Assembly: GCA_021372375.1 (NCBI GenBank)
Contig: JAJFUN010000078.1
Coordinates: 40,421 to 104,420, forward strand
Source: Pelosinus sp.
GTDB taxonomy: Bacteria; Bacillota; Negativicutes; Propionisporales; Propionisporaceae
Direction of reading: 5' to 3'
Length of the DNA stretch: 64,000 bases
Shown: positions 34,585-43,558 of the stretch, one piece after another
How positions within the stretch are numbered: position 1 is the stretch's first letter
Layout: each line of letters starts with the position of its first letter
Program-made: the position numbers and the translations under genes
The notes under the pieces: generated by a model
Told to the model about the DNA's origin: nothing
The model's database searches: none
The model's input: only the letters and a program-made list of their open reading frames with translations

Positions 34585-35631
34585 TTACACTTGGGAAAAT
34601 CTTTCCTTGTTGACGGCAAAACGTAATGCACTTTCAACCGAAATTATTCCGTTTTTATATAAGGACATAATTGACGAATCCATCGTCACCATACCTTCCC
34701 TTGCTCCAGTCTGAATGGTTGACTCCATCTGATGCAATTTTCCTTCCCTGATTTGGTTTCTAATTGCATCTGTCGCAATCATTACCTCAAGTGCCGCAGT
34801 CCTGCCGCCAAAATGTTGAGGAATAAGCTGCTGCGATATTACTCCCTCAAAAACAGATGACAGCTGCATCCGAACCTGTTGCTGCTGTTCTGCAGGAAAA
34901 ACGCCTACAATTCGATCAATAGTCTTTACCGCTCCCATGGTATGCAAAGTAGACAAAACAAGGTGTCCGGTTTCAGCGGCTGTCAGCGCTGTAGAAATGG
35001 TTTCAAAATCTCTCATTTCTCCTACCAAAATAACATCCGGATCTTCTCTTAACGCTGCTCTTAAACCATTTGCATAACTTTTTGTATCACGACCGATTTC
35101 TCTTTGGCTGATAATACTTTTATTATTTTTGTGCAGATACTCAATAGGATCTTCCAAGGTCAGGATATGACCTTGTCTCGTCATATTAATCTCATTTATC
35201 ATTGCCGCAAGAGTAGTAGATTTACCGCTGCCAGTTGTCCCAGTCACCAGAATAAGCCCTCTGTTTTTTTGTGCTAGTTTTTTAATTACCGCAGGCATCT
35301 GCAAGGAATCTAATGATGGAATACTGAGCGAAATTAATCTTAGCACAAGTGCATCATTCCCTCTTTTTTTGAAGGCATTTACCCTAAAACGGCCTACGTC
35401 TAGCGCTTCATAAGCACTATCCTTCTCCCCATTTGCTAAATACTGCTCATAATCCGCATTGCTCAAAATTTCTTTTACATATTCTGCCGTCTGACTGGCT
35501 GTCAAGATATTTGTCTCTGAGAACTTCAATTCGCCATTGATTCTAAAGATAGCTGGACTGCCCACAGACAAGTGTACATCAGATGCGCGAAGGTCAACAG
35601 CCATTTTTAGTATTTCATTTATTTCCTCCAT
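34585..35631 (-). CDS. pilT: Type IV pilus retraction ATPase PilT
   Basis: Hexameric cytoplasmic ATPase that depolymerises type IV pili for twitching. About 348 residues. Family features are MAVDLRASDVHLSVGSPAIF, Walker A TGTTGSGKSTTLAAM, the Asp box ILTLEDPIEYLH, Walker B DPDVILVGEMRD, the His box TGHLVLSTLHT and the PilT-type AIRNQIREGKLHQMES. The start at 35631 has GAGGTG well placed; the GTG at 35640 is too close to it. No other pilus gene is in the window, which leaves it as an orphan here. Confidence 0.93.
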   Translation of the reverse strand: MEEINEILKMAVDLRASDVHLSVGSPAIFRINGELKFSETNILTASQTAEYVKEILSNADYEQYLANGEKDSAYEALDVGRFRVNAFKKRGNDALVLRLISLSIPSLDSLQMPAVIKKLAQKNRGLILVTGTTGSGKSTTLAAMINEINMTRQGHILTLEDPIEYLHKNNKSIISQREIGRDTKSYANGLRAALREDPDVILVGEMRDFETISTALTAAETGHLVLSTLHTMGAVKTIDRIVGVFPAEQQQQVRMQLSSVFEGVISQQLIPQHFGGRTAALEVMIATDAIRNQIREGKLHQMESTIQTGAREGMVTMDSSIMSLYKNGIISVESALRFAVNKERFSQV

Positions 35632-35750
35632 ATAATACACACCTCGTATCTATTAAAAAAATTAAATCCAGTTATGGTTACCATCTTATATTATAGAATA
35701 TATTGGATAAATATGCAAACTAACACAAAAAGTAGGCTGTCTCATAAATA

Positions 35751-35846
35751 TTTGCCTTCGTAGGAGCAATCCCCCCGTGGTTGCCCGCACCTTTATGTCC
35801 GCCTTTAAGATCGGAGCCACGGGCAGACACAGGGGTCGCCCCTACA
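35751..35846. repeat. Second copy of the GGGCAACCAC inverted repeat pair
   Basis: 35751-35788 carries the same roughly 38-bp sequence (core GTAGGAGCAATCCCCCCGTG) found in reverse orientation at 216-254, with two differences. A related inverted arm (CACAGGGGTCGCCCCTACA) lies at 35828-35846. The intergenic stretch 35632-35909 holds nothing else. Confidence 0.75.
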
Positions 35847-35909
35847 TAATTTTAAAAACGCCAAGGGTGGAAATCTGGTGTCCCCTATGCAGATTTTAAT
35901 AAGCGACAT

Positions 35910-37472
35910 TTAAATATTATCCCCTGCCAGCAATCGAATTTCGTCTGCTTTATCGACGCCCACTAAGACATATATATAATCACCAGCCAGCATACGAGTA
36001 TCACCTTGGGGAACTAATTCTTGCTCGCCGCGCTTTATGCTAACTAATAAGGCTTTATCAGGCCAATTAACGTCTTTTACTTCTTTTCTCTCAATCAGCG
36101 CCCCCGAAGCAATCACAGCTTCAACTACCATGCGTTTTTGCCCCATAACACTAGAATCTTTCCCTTGTTTCCTAAGTGATCGGTTTAGCAAAGCTTCATA
36201 CACAGGTTTTCCTTTACATATGTCAGCTACTACATAAGCCGCCATAGATACCACGATTAATGACAGCATATGTTCAAAGGAACCTGTCATTTCCATAATC
36301 AAAACACTCCCTGTAATGGGGGCTTTGACAATCGCTGAAAAATACGCAGCCATAGCCAATACAATAAAATTTCCATTATAACCAATTTGAAAAAGGCCTA
36401 ATGAACTCAGTACTTGCCCATATAAATCACCTGCCAAAGCCCCAAGCACCAGCATCGGTAGAAAAATACCGCCTGGAACACCTGAGCCATAGCTAATCAT
36501 GGTAAAAAGAAACTTTACTGCCAATAAAATAAAAAGCATGTTAACGCCCATTCGTCCCATAGATAAAGCATTAACAAGCTGATTACCCCCTCCAAGCACC
36601 TGAGGTAGAAAGAATCCCAAAATACCTGCTATTAAAAGCGGTATAGCCGCCTTCTTCTTAATAGAAAGCCCCGTTCTTTCGTATAAGTCCAGACTTTTAA
36701 TTAAGCAATAATTAAATAATATACTAAATAAACCCATAAGAATGCCTAATAAAACAATCCAGCCATAAAAAGCGGTTGGAAACACTGGCAAACCCGCAAA
36801 AGTAAATACTGGACTAAAACCAAAAAAGTGTTGTGTAACTACATCGGCAGTCACGGCAGCAGCGACAACCGTCATTAAAACGGCAGACGAAAAGTTCTTA
36901 TGAAGTTCCTCAAATGAAAACATAACCCCTGCCAAAGGCGCATTAAACGCCGCCGCAAGGCCGGCACTGGCTCCGCTTGTCATTAAATAATGTTGTTCCA
37001 TCTTGGTTCTGCCAAGCATACGACTGATGCCTTGCCCTACCGCTGCACCAAGCTGAATCGAAGGGCCTTCTCGTCCGAGTGAAAGTCCGCTGCCAATTGC
37101 GAGTACTCCGCCAACTAACTTATGAATTAGTACTGACAGCCACTGCATTTTCATGAGTCCCAATAGAATCCCTTTAACCTGGGGAATACCACTGCCAGAT
37201 GCCATAGGCTCTCTTTTGACAAGCCAGCCTAATATATACGCAATAGCGAGTAAAACCAAAAACCAAGCTCCACCAAAGAAAAAATGGTCCTCTTGAAAAA
37301 ATTGATATAGTAATGTCCGATAGATTTCGGCTTGTTCTAATAAATAGCGAAACAACACCACTACTGCTCCAGCTAACAGCCCAATTAAAATTCCTTCCCA
37401 AAAAACTTTTAAACGAAAATCTCGCCAATGAATTAATGAAAAGTATACTTTACTAATTCTTTGCCTATGCAT
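35910..37472 (-). CDS. ClC chloride channel/antiporter with TrkA-C domain
   Basis: Chloride/proton antiporter or channel of the inner membrane, 520 residues. Selectivity motifs are GSGIPQVKG, GREGPSIQLGAAVGQG (with the gating glutamate) and GSGVPGGIFLPMLVLGALAG. About residues 445-518 form a soluble TrkA-C (RCK-C) domain, ending VPQGDTRMLAGDYIYVLVG, which may bind a nucleotide or other regulatory ligand. The glutamate in GREGP indicates a gated transporter. Single gene, with lrgB ahead on the same strand 45 bases upstream. Confidence 0.92.
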   Translation of the reverse strand: MHRQRISKVYFSLIHWRDFRLKVFWEGILIGLLAGAVVVLFRYLLEQAEIYRTLLYQFFQEDHFFFGGAWFLVLLAIAYILGWLVKREPMASGSGIPQVKGILLGLMKMQWLSVLIHKLVGGVLAIGSGLSLGREGPSIQLGAAVGQGISRMLGRTKMEQHYLMTSGASAGLAAAFNAPLAGVMFSFEELHKNFSSAVLMTVVAAAVTADVVTQHFFGFSPVFTFAGLPVFPTAFYGWIVLLGILMGLFSILFNYCLIKSLDLYERTGLSIKKKAAIPLLIAGILGFFLPQVLGGGNQLVNALSMGRMGVNMLFILLAVKFLFTMISYGSGVPGGIFLPMLVLGALAGDLYGQVLSSLGLFQIGYNGNFIVLAMAAYFSAIVKAPITGSVLIMEMTGSFEHMLSLIVVSMAAYVVADICKGKPVYEALLNRSLRKQGKDSSVMGQKRMVVEAVIASGALIERKEVKDVNWPDKALLVSIKRGEQELVPQGDTRMLAGDYIYVLVGVDKADEIRLLAGDNI

Positions 37473-37516
37473 AAATTCTTCCTCACCTTTTTACATTCCA
37501 TAAAACTTTTACAAAT

Positions 37517-38203
37517 TCACAGTAAGATCATCACCAACAGTGGGGCAATTATAGAAGTAAACACGGCTGCAAGCGCCATCGCCGAACTTGCCATAGCTCC
37601 AGGACTGTCTCCTTCGATAAGAGCCATTCCGACCCCTTGCGCATGAGCCACTGTTCCTAGAGCAAGTCCCCTCGCATCTTTTTCTACGATTCCCAGCCAT
37701 TTCAACAAGGTTGGCCCCATAGCTCCACCGAACGTCCCTGTAGCTACGACAAAAGCTACAGCCAACGCAGGATCACCACCGGAAATTTGCGCAATTTCAA
37801 TTGCAATAGGCGCAGTAACCGATTTGGGAATTGCAGAAATTACAACAAATTTTTCCATGCCACTCCCTATACCAATTAAGATTACTGAAAAAACAGAAGC
37901 TAAAGACCCCATTACAACACACCCAATAATTCGAACACCCTTCTTCCGTAAAACCATACGATTTTGATAAAGAGGAATTGCTAATGCGACAGTAGCCGGC
38001 CCCAGTAAAAAAGTCATGACATCCTTTGACGGCTCATACATACTATAGGGTATTTTAAAAATTATAAGTGTCAATATCACAAGAACGCTTCCAAAAAAAA
38101 CCATATTGAATAAAGGGCTGCCATAACGAAAAAACAGCCACCGGCTAAGTTTATATGCGCCTATCGTTAGAAGAGAAAACGCAGCAATATAAAGATAATT
38201 CAC
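37517..38203 (-). CDS. lrgB: LrgB/CidB family membrane protein
   Basis: Hydrophobic inner-membrane protein, 228 residues, partner of LrgA. Family marks are KDVMTFLLGPATVALAIPLY, FVVISAIPKSVTAPIAIEIA, GDPALAVAFVVATGTFG and GTVAHAQGVGMALIEGDSPG. LrgAB and CidAB were described as holin/antiholin-like and more recently as pyruvate or glycolate exchange systems. Its GTG start overlaps the lrgA stop (GTGA), so the pair is coupled. A MocR regulator is transcribed divergently. Confidence 0.92.
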   Translation of the reverse strand: MNYLYIAAFSLLTIGAYKLSRWLFFRYGSPLFNMVFFGSVLVILTLIIFKIPYSMYEPSKDVMTFLLGPATVALAIPLYQNRMVLRKKGVRIIGCVVMGSLASVFSVILIGIGSGMEKFVVISAIPKSVTAPIAIEIAQISGGDPALAVAFVVATGTFGGAMGPTLLKWLGIVEKDARGLALGTVAHAQGVGMALIEGDSPGAMASSAMALAAVFTSIIAPLLVMILL

Positions 38204-38565
38204 TTCTCACTCCTCCTTTGCAGATACTGAAACAAAAAGCCAGTAAGATAAAAAGCAAGGATGGCACTTATCAAAACCATCATTGTCAAAGCAAGGATAT
38301 GCTGCAAAAACAAGTCAACCCAGTTTATCAAGCCCACTGCAATTGGAATGAAAAAGAAAGTAATGTGCTTTAATAGAAAATTACTTGCCAAGGCAAGTTG
38401 CTCTACTTTCACAATCCCTGTGAGAAGCATTAAAAACAGCAAAATCATCCCCAATACATTTCCCGGGATGGGAAGTCCAAAAAAGCTCACAATTTTATTA
38501 CCAGCTTCATATACTAGCCACAAAAACAGTACTTGCCCCACAAACAAGCTTGTTTTTTTTAACAC
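38200..38565 (-). CDS. lrgA: CidA/LrgA family membrane protein
   Basis: A 121-residue, four-segment membrane protein. Family marks are FFGLPIPGNVLGMILLFLML and FLLKHITFFFIPIAVGLINW. I chose GTG at 38565 because GAGGGGGG lies seven bases upstream; the frame extends to 38661 but the extra 32 residues are not family-like. A TTGATA-N17-TACTAT promoter lies at 38683-38711, upstream. The ORF overlaps lrgB by four bases. Confidence 0.88.
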   Translation of the reverse strand: MLKKTSLFVGQVLFLWLVYEAGNKIVSFFGLPIPGNVLGMILLFLMLLTGIVKVEQLALASNFLLKHITFFFIPIAVGLINWVDLFLQHILALTMMVLISAILAFYLTGFLFQYLQRRSEK

Positions 38566-38682
38566 TTCTGTCCCCCCTCGCCAGTACCTAACACGGCACG
38601 TCTGACCACCGCTTAATCTCCACTTCTTCATCGAACCCGCTATGCACTTAGTCGCGCCCATCCTTTTTTAAGTACTAGCTTC

Positions 38683-38711
38683 ATAGTATCATAGTGATTT
38701 TTTTCTATCAA
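38683..38711 (-). promoter_or_regulatory. Promoter of lrgAB
   Basis: Minus-strand TTGATA (38706-38711) and TACTAT (38683-38688), 17 bases apart. The intergenic stretch to the divergent MocR gene is only about 200 bases from the lrgA start, so the MocR protein could act here. Confidence 0.65.
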
Positions 38712-38764
38712 CCTATAAAATCCAAAACTGTTATGGTACAATTTCTTTGTAAGGAGGGCTTTAC

Positions 38765-40099
38765 ATGCGAAAATACGAAGCGATCATGTCATTTATAAAA
38801 AACAATATATTTACTGGACAGTATTCCTATCAACAGCGGCTGCCTTCGCTTCGCTCCCTTGCTGCTCAATTCCAATGCAATATCGGTACAGTTCTCAAAG
38901 CATATTCAGAACTTGAAAAAGCTCACTTAATCTACGCCGCACCACAAAGTGGCTACTATTTATTGGAGCAAAACAGCAAAAAAATCCAGCCCACAAATTT
39001 GCTAGTTGATTTTGCTTCTATTACGCCCGCCGCCGAACTTTTCCCTTATGCAAGCTTTCAACATTGCTTACAAAAAGCAGCCGAAATGTTCAAAGATGAT
39101 CTTTTTAATTATTCATATGCACACGGTCTTCCCTCACTGCTGAGTTTTTTGGCCAAGCAATTACAACAGTATCAAATTTTCACTGACCCAGAGCAAATTG
39201 TTATTACCGCCAGCTCTCAACAGGCATTAAATCTCTTATCAATCATGCCTTTTCCCAACAATAAATCCACTATTCTTGTTGAGCAACCAACATATCAAGG
39301 CATGATAAAGCTCCTTGAATTCAACAAAACGCCTACGATTGGGATTACACGCAGCTTGCATGGTCTAAACCTCGATGAGTTAGAATACATCTTCAAAAAC
39401 AATTCTATTAAGTTTTTTTATACCATCCCGCGTTTTCACAATCCAACTTGTCATTCTTATACCCGCCAAGAGAAAGAACGCATAGCATTGTTGGCGCAAA
39501 AATACAATGTATATATTGTCGAAGATGATATCCTAGCCGACTGGGATACTGATAAAAAAAATGATCCCCTGTTTTCCTATGACTTAAATTCCAAAGTAAT
39601 ATACTTAAAAAGCTATTCTAAGATTCTTATGCCTGGGTTACGCGTTGCAGCTTTGATTCTTCCGCCTATACTCACAGCAATGTTTTTAGAGTATAAGCAA
39701 TGGACCGACATGAACAGCCCTGTTATATCCCAAGGAGCTCTCGAGCTATATCTAAAAAGCGGCATGTTTGATTTGCACAAAAAAGAACTTACGCGCCTTT
39801 ATGGAAAGCGCATGAACTGTTTACGGCAATTGCTTTCTTCAAGCTGCATCCAGAAAATTCAATGGAATATTCCAAAGGCTGGCTACTGTGCCTGCTTATC
39901 TTGTAACCTCAAGATTAGCGACGCTGATTTCGCCAAAATATTATTGCAGCACAACATACAAATTCTAGATTCAAGTTTATGTTTTCTTAAAGAATCTAAA
40001 CGAAATAATTACTTTCGGCTAAGCCTAAGCAAAGTAACTGAAAATGAAATTAAAACAAGCTTGCCAATCATTCTCGATATTATGGAGAAACATTTATAA
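38765..40099 (+). CDS. MocR-type GntR regulator with aminotransferase domain
   Basis: Transcription factor, 444 residues. Residues 1-70 are a GntR winged helix (QQRLPSLRSLAAQFQCNIGT, VLKAYSELEKAHLIYAAPQS). Residues 100-440 are a fold-type I PLP-dependent aminotransferase-like domain with IVEDDILADWD and the Schiff-base lysine in YLKSYSKILMPGLRVA. Such proteins use PLP or a PLP-amine adduct as effector. AAGGAGG precedes the ATG. It is divergent from lrgAB, which suggests it controls them. Confidence 0.9.
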   Translation: MRKYEAIMSFIKNNIFTGQYSYQQRLPSLRSLAAQFQCNIGTVLKAYSELEKAHLIYAAPQSGYYLLEQNSKKIQPTNLLVDFASITPAAELFPYASFQHCLQKAAEMFKDDLFNYSYAHGLPSLLSFLAKQLQQYQIFTDPEQIVITASSQQALNLLSIMPFPNNKSTILVEQPTYQGMIKLLEFNKTPTIGITRSLHGLNLDELEYIFKNNSIKFFYTIPRFHNPTCHSYTRQEKERIALLAQKYNVYIVEDDILADWDTDKKNDPLFSYDLNSKVIYLKSYSKILMPGLRVAALILPPILTAMFLEYKQWTDMNSPVISQGALELYLKSGMFDLHKKELTRLYGKRMNCLRQLLSSSCIQKIQWNIPKAGYCACLSCNLKISDADFAKILLQHNIQILDSSLCFLKESKRNNYFRLSLSKVTENEIKTSLPIILDIMEKHL

Positions 40100-40184
40100 A
40101 ATTAATATTAAAAGGACTGTGCAAATAGAAAGATAACAAAGAAGCCAATAGAACCATCCTATGCTTCCTTCCAGTCGCATCATC

Positions 40185-41597
40185 TCAGTCGGGCCTCTTG
40201 AACATGTCCTGGCCGTATTTCGTCAACCGTTCTTTAAACAGAGCCGCATATTTCAAACTATTACCTTGCTTTTCGGTATACATAAGTCTATCGGCTTCTA
40301 CAATAATTTTATCCACGGCTTTATTTACACAGAGATTGCCAACCGACCATCCGATGGAAATACTGACCGGCATGTTTAAGTGAATCTGATTATGCTTTGC
40401 CACCTCTTCTTTTATTCTCCGGCATCCACTTAGTACAGTTTTCTCGTCGCTTAACGGCAATAATACCGCAAATTCATCGCCACCAATGCGGGCAACTAAA
40501 TCACTGTCCTGGAAACAACCTTTAATAATATCGCCCACGGTGATCAGCAACGTGTCTCCTGCTGAGTGACCGCAATTATCATTAACTAGCTTGAGCCCAT
40601 CAACATCGATTGAAATAAATCCAACAGGATTTAACCTGCCATTCGAAATTCGCAAACTTTCATGCTCCAGATAATTACGGTTGTACAAACCTGTTAAAAG
40701 ATCATGAAAACTGATATGTCGAAGCTGCTCTTCAATCTTTTTAAACTCTGTAATGTCATCAAATAAAATTATTATGCCTTCAAATTTGTTACTCACATCC
40801 AGCATGCGATGAAATTTAATATTAAAATTTCTCATTCCTTGATTTGGCGGTGCAAAATTCTTTTCTATCGACAATTCCAGCTTATCACTCCAGCGGAAAT
40901 CCATAAATTCATTTGTTAACCACGGTAAAAAATTTTGCACTTCCTGTTGTGCGGGTAACTTAGCATAATAAACAGAACCTGGAAATTGTGGATCTTCCTT
41001 AAAGAGCTGTTGTGCCGCATAATTAATGTTTACACAGCGATTTTCCGCATCCAAGAGTACGGCCGGAGTTGATACACTTTCAAATATTGTTAAGTATTTG
41101 TTTTTTTCATTGGTCAGTTTTCGACTTGCAAGCTGCAATTCCGAAATTATCGTATCTTTGGTTTGAGCAGTCCATTCTGAACAAAAGGAAATCTCGTTAT
41201 GATCAAAGAAGCGATTTACCCATAACAGGTATAACTTGCGTTGTTCCTGGTCCTTAATTGATTCCCCGATTAAATCCAGATAGGACTGGCGATAATACTT
41301 CATTAGTCCTAGAAACATCTCAAGGGTGACTCCTCTTTCTCTGTGCTTTTGTGCTTCAATTGCACCGAAAGAAGCCATAGAATTATTCACAAAGTCATGA
41401 TCCACACCAATCTCTGGAACTTGAGGATCTATAGCTATAGCATTAAGCAGCGCTGAAGACAAGCCTTCAATGGATGCTACCCAAGCTTCTTCCAATGTGG
41501 AGGTATATTTTACGTAATTATGAAGTTTCGCATATAACAAAACTCTTTTCCTTAAAAATGATTGATTATTCTTGATTAAATCGCATAGCTTTTGCAT
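40185..41597 (-). CDS. Diguanylate cyclase with PAS domain
   Basis: Cyclic-di-GMP synthase, 470 residues, no membrane segment. An N-terminal helical sensor region (about residues 1-160, resembling the RsbRD-like N-terminal domain) is followed by a coiled linker, a PAS domain (about 175-290, FESVSTPAVLLDAENRCVNI), and a GGDEF domain (about 300-460). The active site ARIGGDEFAVLLP is intact and the start DLLTGLYNRNYL is typical. I could not identify an inhibitory RxxD site with certainty. Single gene; it would link an internal signal to biofilm or motility decisions. Confidence 0.9.
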   Translation of the reverse strand: MQKLCDLIKNNQSFLRKRVLLYAKLHNYVKYTSTLEEAWVASIEGLSSALLNAIAIDPQVPEIGVDHDFVNNSMASFGAIEAQKHRERGVTLEMFLGLMKYYRQSYLDLIGESIKDQEQRKLYLLWVNRFFDHNEISFCSEWTAQTKDTIISELQLASRKLTNEKNKYLTIFESVSTPAVLLDAENRCVNINYAAQQLFKEDPQFPGSVYYAKLPAQQEVQNFLPWLTNEFMDFRWSDKLELSIEKNFAPPNQGMRNFNIKFHRMLDVSNKFEGIIILFDDITEFKKIEEQLRHISFHDLLTGLYNRNYLEHESLRISNGRLNPVGFISIDVDGLKLVNDNCGHSAGDTLLITVGDIIKGCFQDSDLVARIGGDEFAVLLPLSDEKTVLSGCRRIKEEVAKHNQIHLNMPVSISIGWSVGNLCVNKAVDKIIVEADRLMYTEKQGNSLKYAALFKERLTKYGQDMFKRPD

Positions 41598-41771
41598 CCA
41601 AAATTACCCCCACAAATGCATAACTGAGTGTTATTAATATAATAGCATTCTTTAATCTATAATTTGCCAAAAAACTTCTTTTATATTATAATTTTACTAA
41701 TAGATTGCCATATTTCGGCAAAACACTACCCTTTATTTATTTCGTAGCATGTATTGAAATGAGGTAGATTT

Positions 41772-43058
41772 ATGATTACTTCTTATCAACAAAAAGCAAT
41801 AAATATATGCAAGCGAATGGTTCACCTTTTTTATATTGAAAAAGATATTGAGCCTTTATTAAATTATTTCAATGCAGAAGCTACCTGGATTGGTCCGGGT
41901 TCAGGTGAGATCATCCGCACGCTACCAAAAATCAAAGAATATTTTCGAAAAAAATGTGCCGCAAATTTTTCTTATACTATTATCAGTGAAAATTATTTCA
42001 TCGGCGCCTCTTCCTGTGACAGCTGCATAGTAATTGCCAATATCCATTTTAGGAACAATACTGAAAAAAGTCATTATCGAACCAATATCAATATTTCTAT
42101 GTATTTTCAAATAATTGAAGAAGAATTGGTTGTATCCCATTATCATGTTTCTATTCCCATCAAACCAAAAGACAATTCCTCCGTCTTTTTCATCGCTAAT
42201 CCAGAAACTTCTAAAGATAATCATATACAGCTTGATGTAAAACGCATGAATGACATTATGGAAAATTTCGTCGATACAACACATATTGGTCTAAAAAGTT
42301 TCTATTACAAAGATGACCTGCCTTATCGTTATATCAATCAAAAATATCTTGAGCTACTAAACTATAGTAACACCTCAGATTTTTTACAGGCTAACAATAC
42401 TGACTCCCTTTCTCATATTTATCCAGATGATCGAGAGAAATATGTAAGCGACTTAAAAAATCATTTATCAACATCAAATTGTGGGTCACTAGTAACGAAC
42501 ATGAAAGATAAAACCTATTATTCCTGCTATCGTGCCTTAACACAGGATAACCAGGTTATCAAATGCTTTGAATGGGGAATTATCTATGATAACCACGGCT
42601 CCCCCATTATAAACAGCTTTGTCTTACCCTTTGACAAAGCACTGCTATCAATTGTAGATATCCCGTCAGAGGATACAGCCCCCCCATCGATCGAAATTAA
42701 AGAAAACCCCCTGATTCTAGGCGATACTGGCATTCATGTCGGCGATTCCATCGTCATTTACCCGCGTAAGCGCGAAGTTTATATTGACAACAAGGCTGTA
42801 AATTTAACACCGCTAGAATTTAGTCTCTTATCGCTGCTGCTTGACCATGTGAATAATCTTGTCCCACTGGATGAATTCTATGAAAAAATTTGGGCCAGCA
42901 GATCGCTTCATACCACCAGCGGCACATTAAAAATGCACATCAGCCACTTGCGACATAAACTCAATCTTACGCAGCACGGTTCAATACACTTATCCAGTAT
43001 ACACAACAAAGGCTATTGTCTTTCCATAGACTCCCGTAATGAACTAGAAAATGCATAA
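41772..43058 (+). CDS. SnoaL-PAS-winged-helix regulator (unusual fusion)
   Basis: A 428-residue soluble protein combining three parts. Residues about 5-135 look like a SnoaL/NTF2-like domain (LLNYFNAEATWIGPGSGEII and later VVSHYHVSIPI). Residues about 160-290 look like a PAS domain (GLKSFYYKDDLPYRYINQKY and HIYPDDREKYV). Residues about 320-425 are an OmpR/PhoB-type DNA-binding wing: VNLTPLEFSLLSLLLDHVNN, SGTLKMHISHLRHKLNL and IHNKGYCLS. There is no receiver domain. GAGGTAG precedes the ATG. I infer a one-component regulator with a small-molecule-binding front end; the target genes are unknown. Confidence 0.75.
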   Translation: MITSYQQKAINICKRMVHLFYIEKDIEPLLNYFNAEATWIGPGSGEIIRTLPKIKEYFRKKCAANFSYTIISENYFIGASSCDSCIVIANIHFRNNTEKSHYRTNINISMYFQIIEEELVVSHYHVSIPIKPKDNSSVFFIANPETSKDNHIQLDVKRMNDIMENFVDTTHIGLKSFYYKDDLPYRYINQKYLELLNYSNTSDFLQANNTDSLSHIYPDDREKYVSDLKNHLSTSNCGSLVTNMKDKTYYSCYRALTQDNQVIKCFEWGIIYDNHGSPIINSFVLPFDKALLSIVDIPSEDTAPPSIEIKENPLILGDTGIHVGDSIVIYPRKREVYIDNKAVNLTPLEFSLLSLLLDHVNNLVPLDEFYEKIWASRSLHTTSGTLKMHISHLRHKLNLTQHGSIHLSSIHNKGYCLSIDSRNELENA

Positions 43059-43092
43059 AAACAGCAACTCTTTACTTATCTTGCTTAAGCAA

Positions 43093-43476
43093 TCATTTAG
43101 AGAGATTATCAAAAAATCCTTGAGGAAGAATTTCTACTTCATAACCATCCGGATCCTGCAGGAAATATACTCCGAGTTCTTTATGTTCTATTTTCACACA
43201 CCCCATCCCCTTATGACGGGCAAGCGCCTCCTGATAATTATTAACTTCAAACGCCAAATGTGATGGATTTTCGCCTAAATCATATTTACTAATCCGATTT
43301 TTAGCCCATTTGAGTTCAAGTTCAAATGGGCTTTTTCCATCACTCAAATATACCATAATAAAATCGCCAAAATCTTTACGGCGAATTTCTTTTAAATCTA
43401 AAGCCTTTTTATAAAAATCAACAGAAACTTCTAAATTCGAAACGCTCAAATTACTATGGAAAAATTTAAAATTCAT
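43093..43476 (-). CDS. VOC/glyoxalase-like protein
   Basis: A 127-residue single vicinal-oxygen-chelate domain pair, similar to lactoylglutathione lyase GloA. FKFFHSNLSVSNLEVSVDFY places the first metal histidine, then PFELELKWA, PSHLAFEV and LQDPDGYEVEILPQG give the other usual ligand positions. The specific substrate is not clear, since many such proteins are not glyoxalases. Gene placed tail-to-tail with the SnoaL-PAS regulator, 34 bases apart. Confidence 0.85.
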   Translation of the reverse strand: MNFKFFHSNLSVSNLEVSVDFYKKALDLKEIRRKDFGDFIMVYLSDGKSPFELELKWAKNRISKYDLGENPSHLAFEVNNYQEALARHKGMGCVKIEHKELGVYFLQDPDGYEVEILPQGFFDNLSK

Positions 43477-43506
43477 ATGTTCTTGCCTCCTTATAAGTCG
43501 TCCCCA

Positions 43507-43557
43507 TAAAAAAGCAGCTGCAGGTCAAATAAATTTTTTGAGCCGCAGCTGTTTTTG
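43507..43557 (-). terminator. Terminator closing the 18-kb minus-strand array
   Basis: On the minus strand CAGCTGCGGCTCAAA pairs with TTTGACCTGCAGCTG, followed by CTTTTTTATGG. It lies immediately after the autotransporter stop. It is the only strong terminator I see inside or at the end of the 43.5-61.7 kb gene array. Confidence 0.85.
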
Positions 43558-43558
43558 T

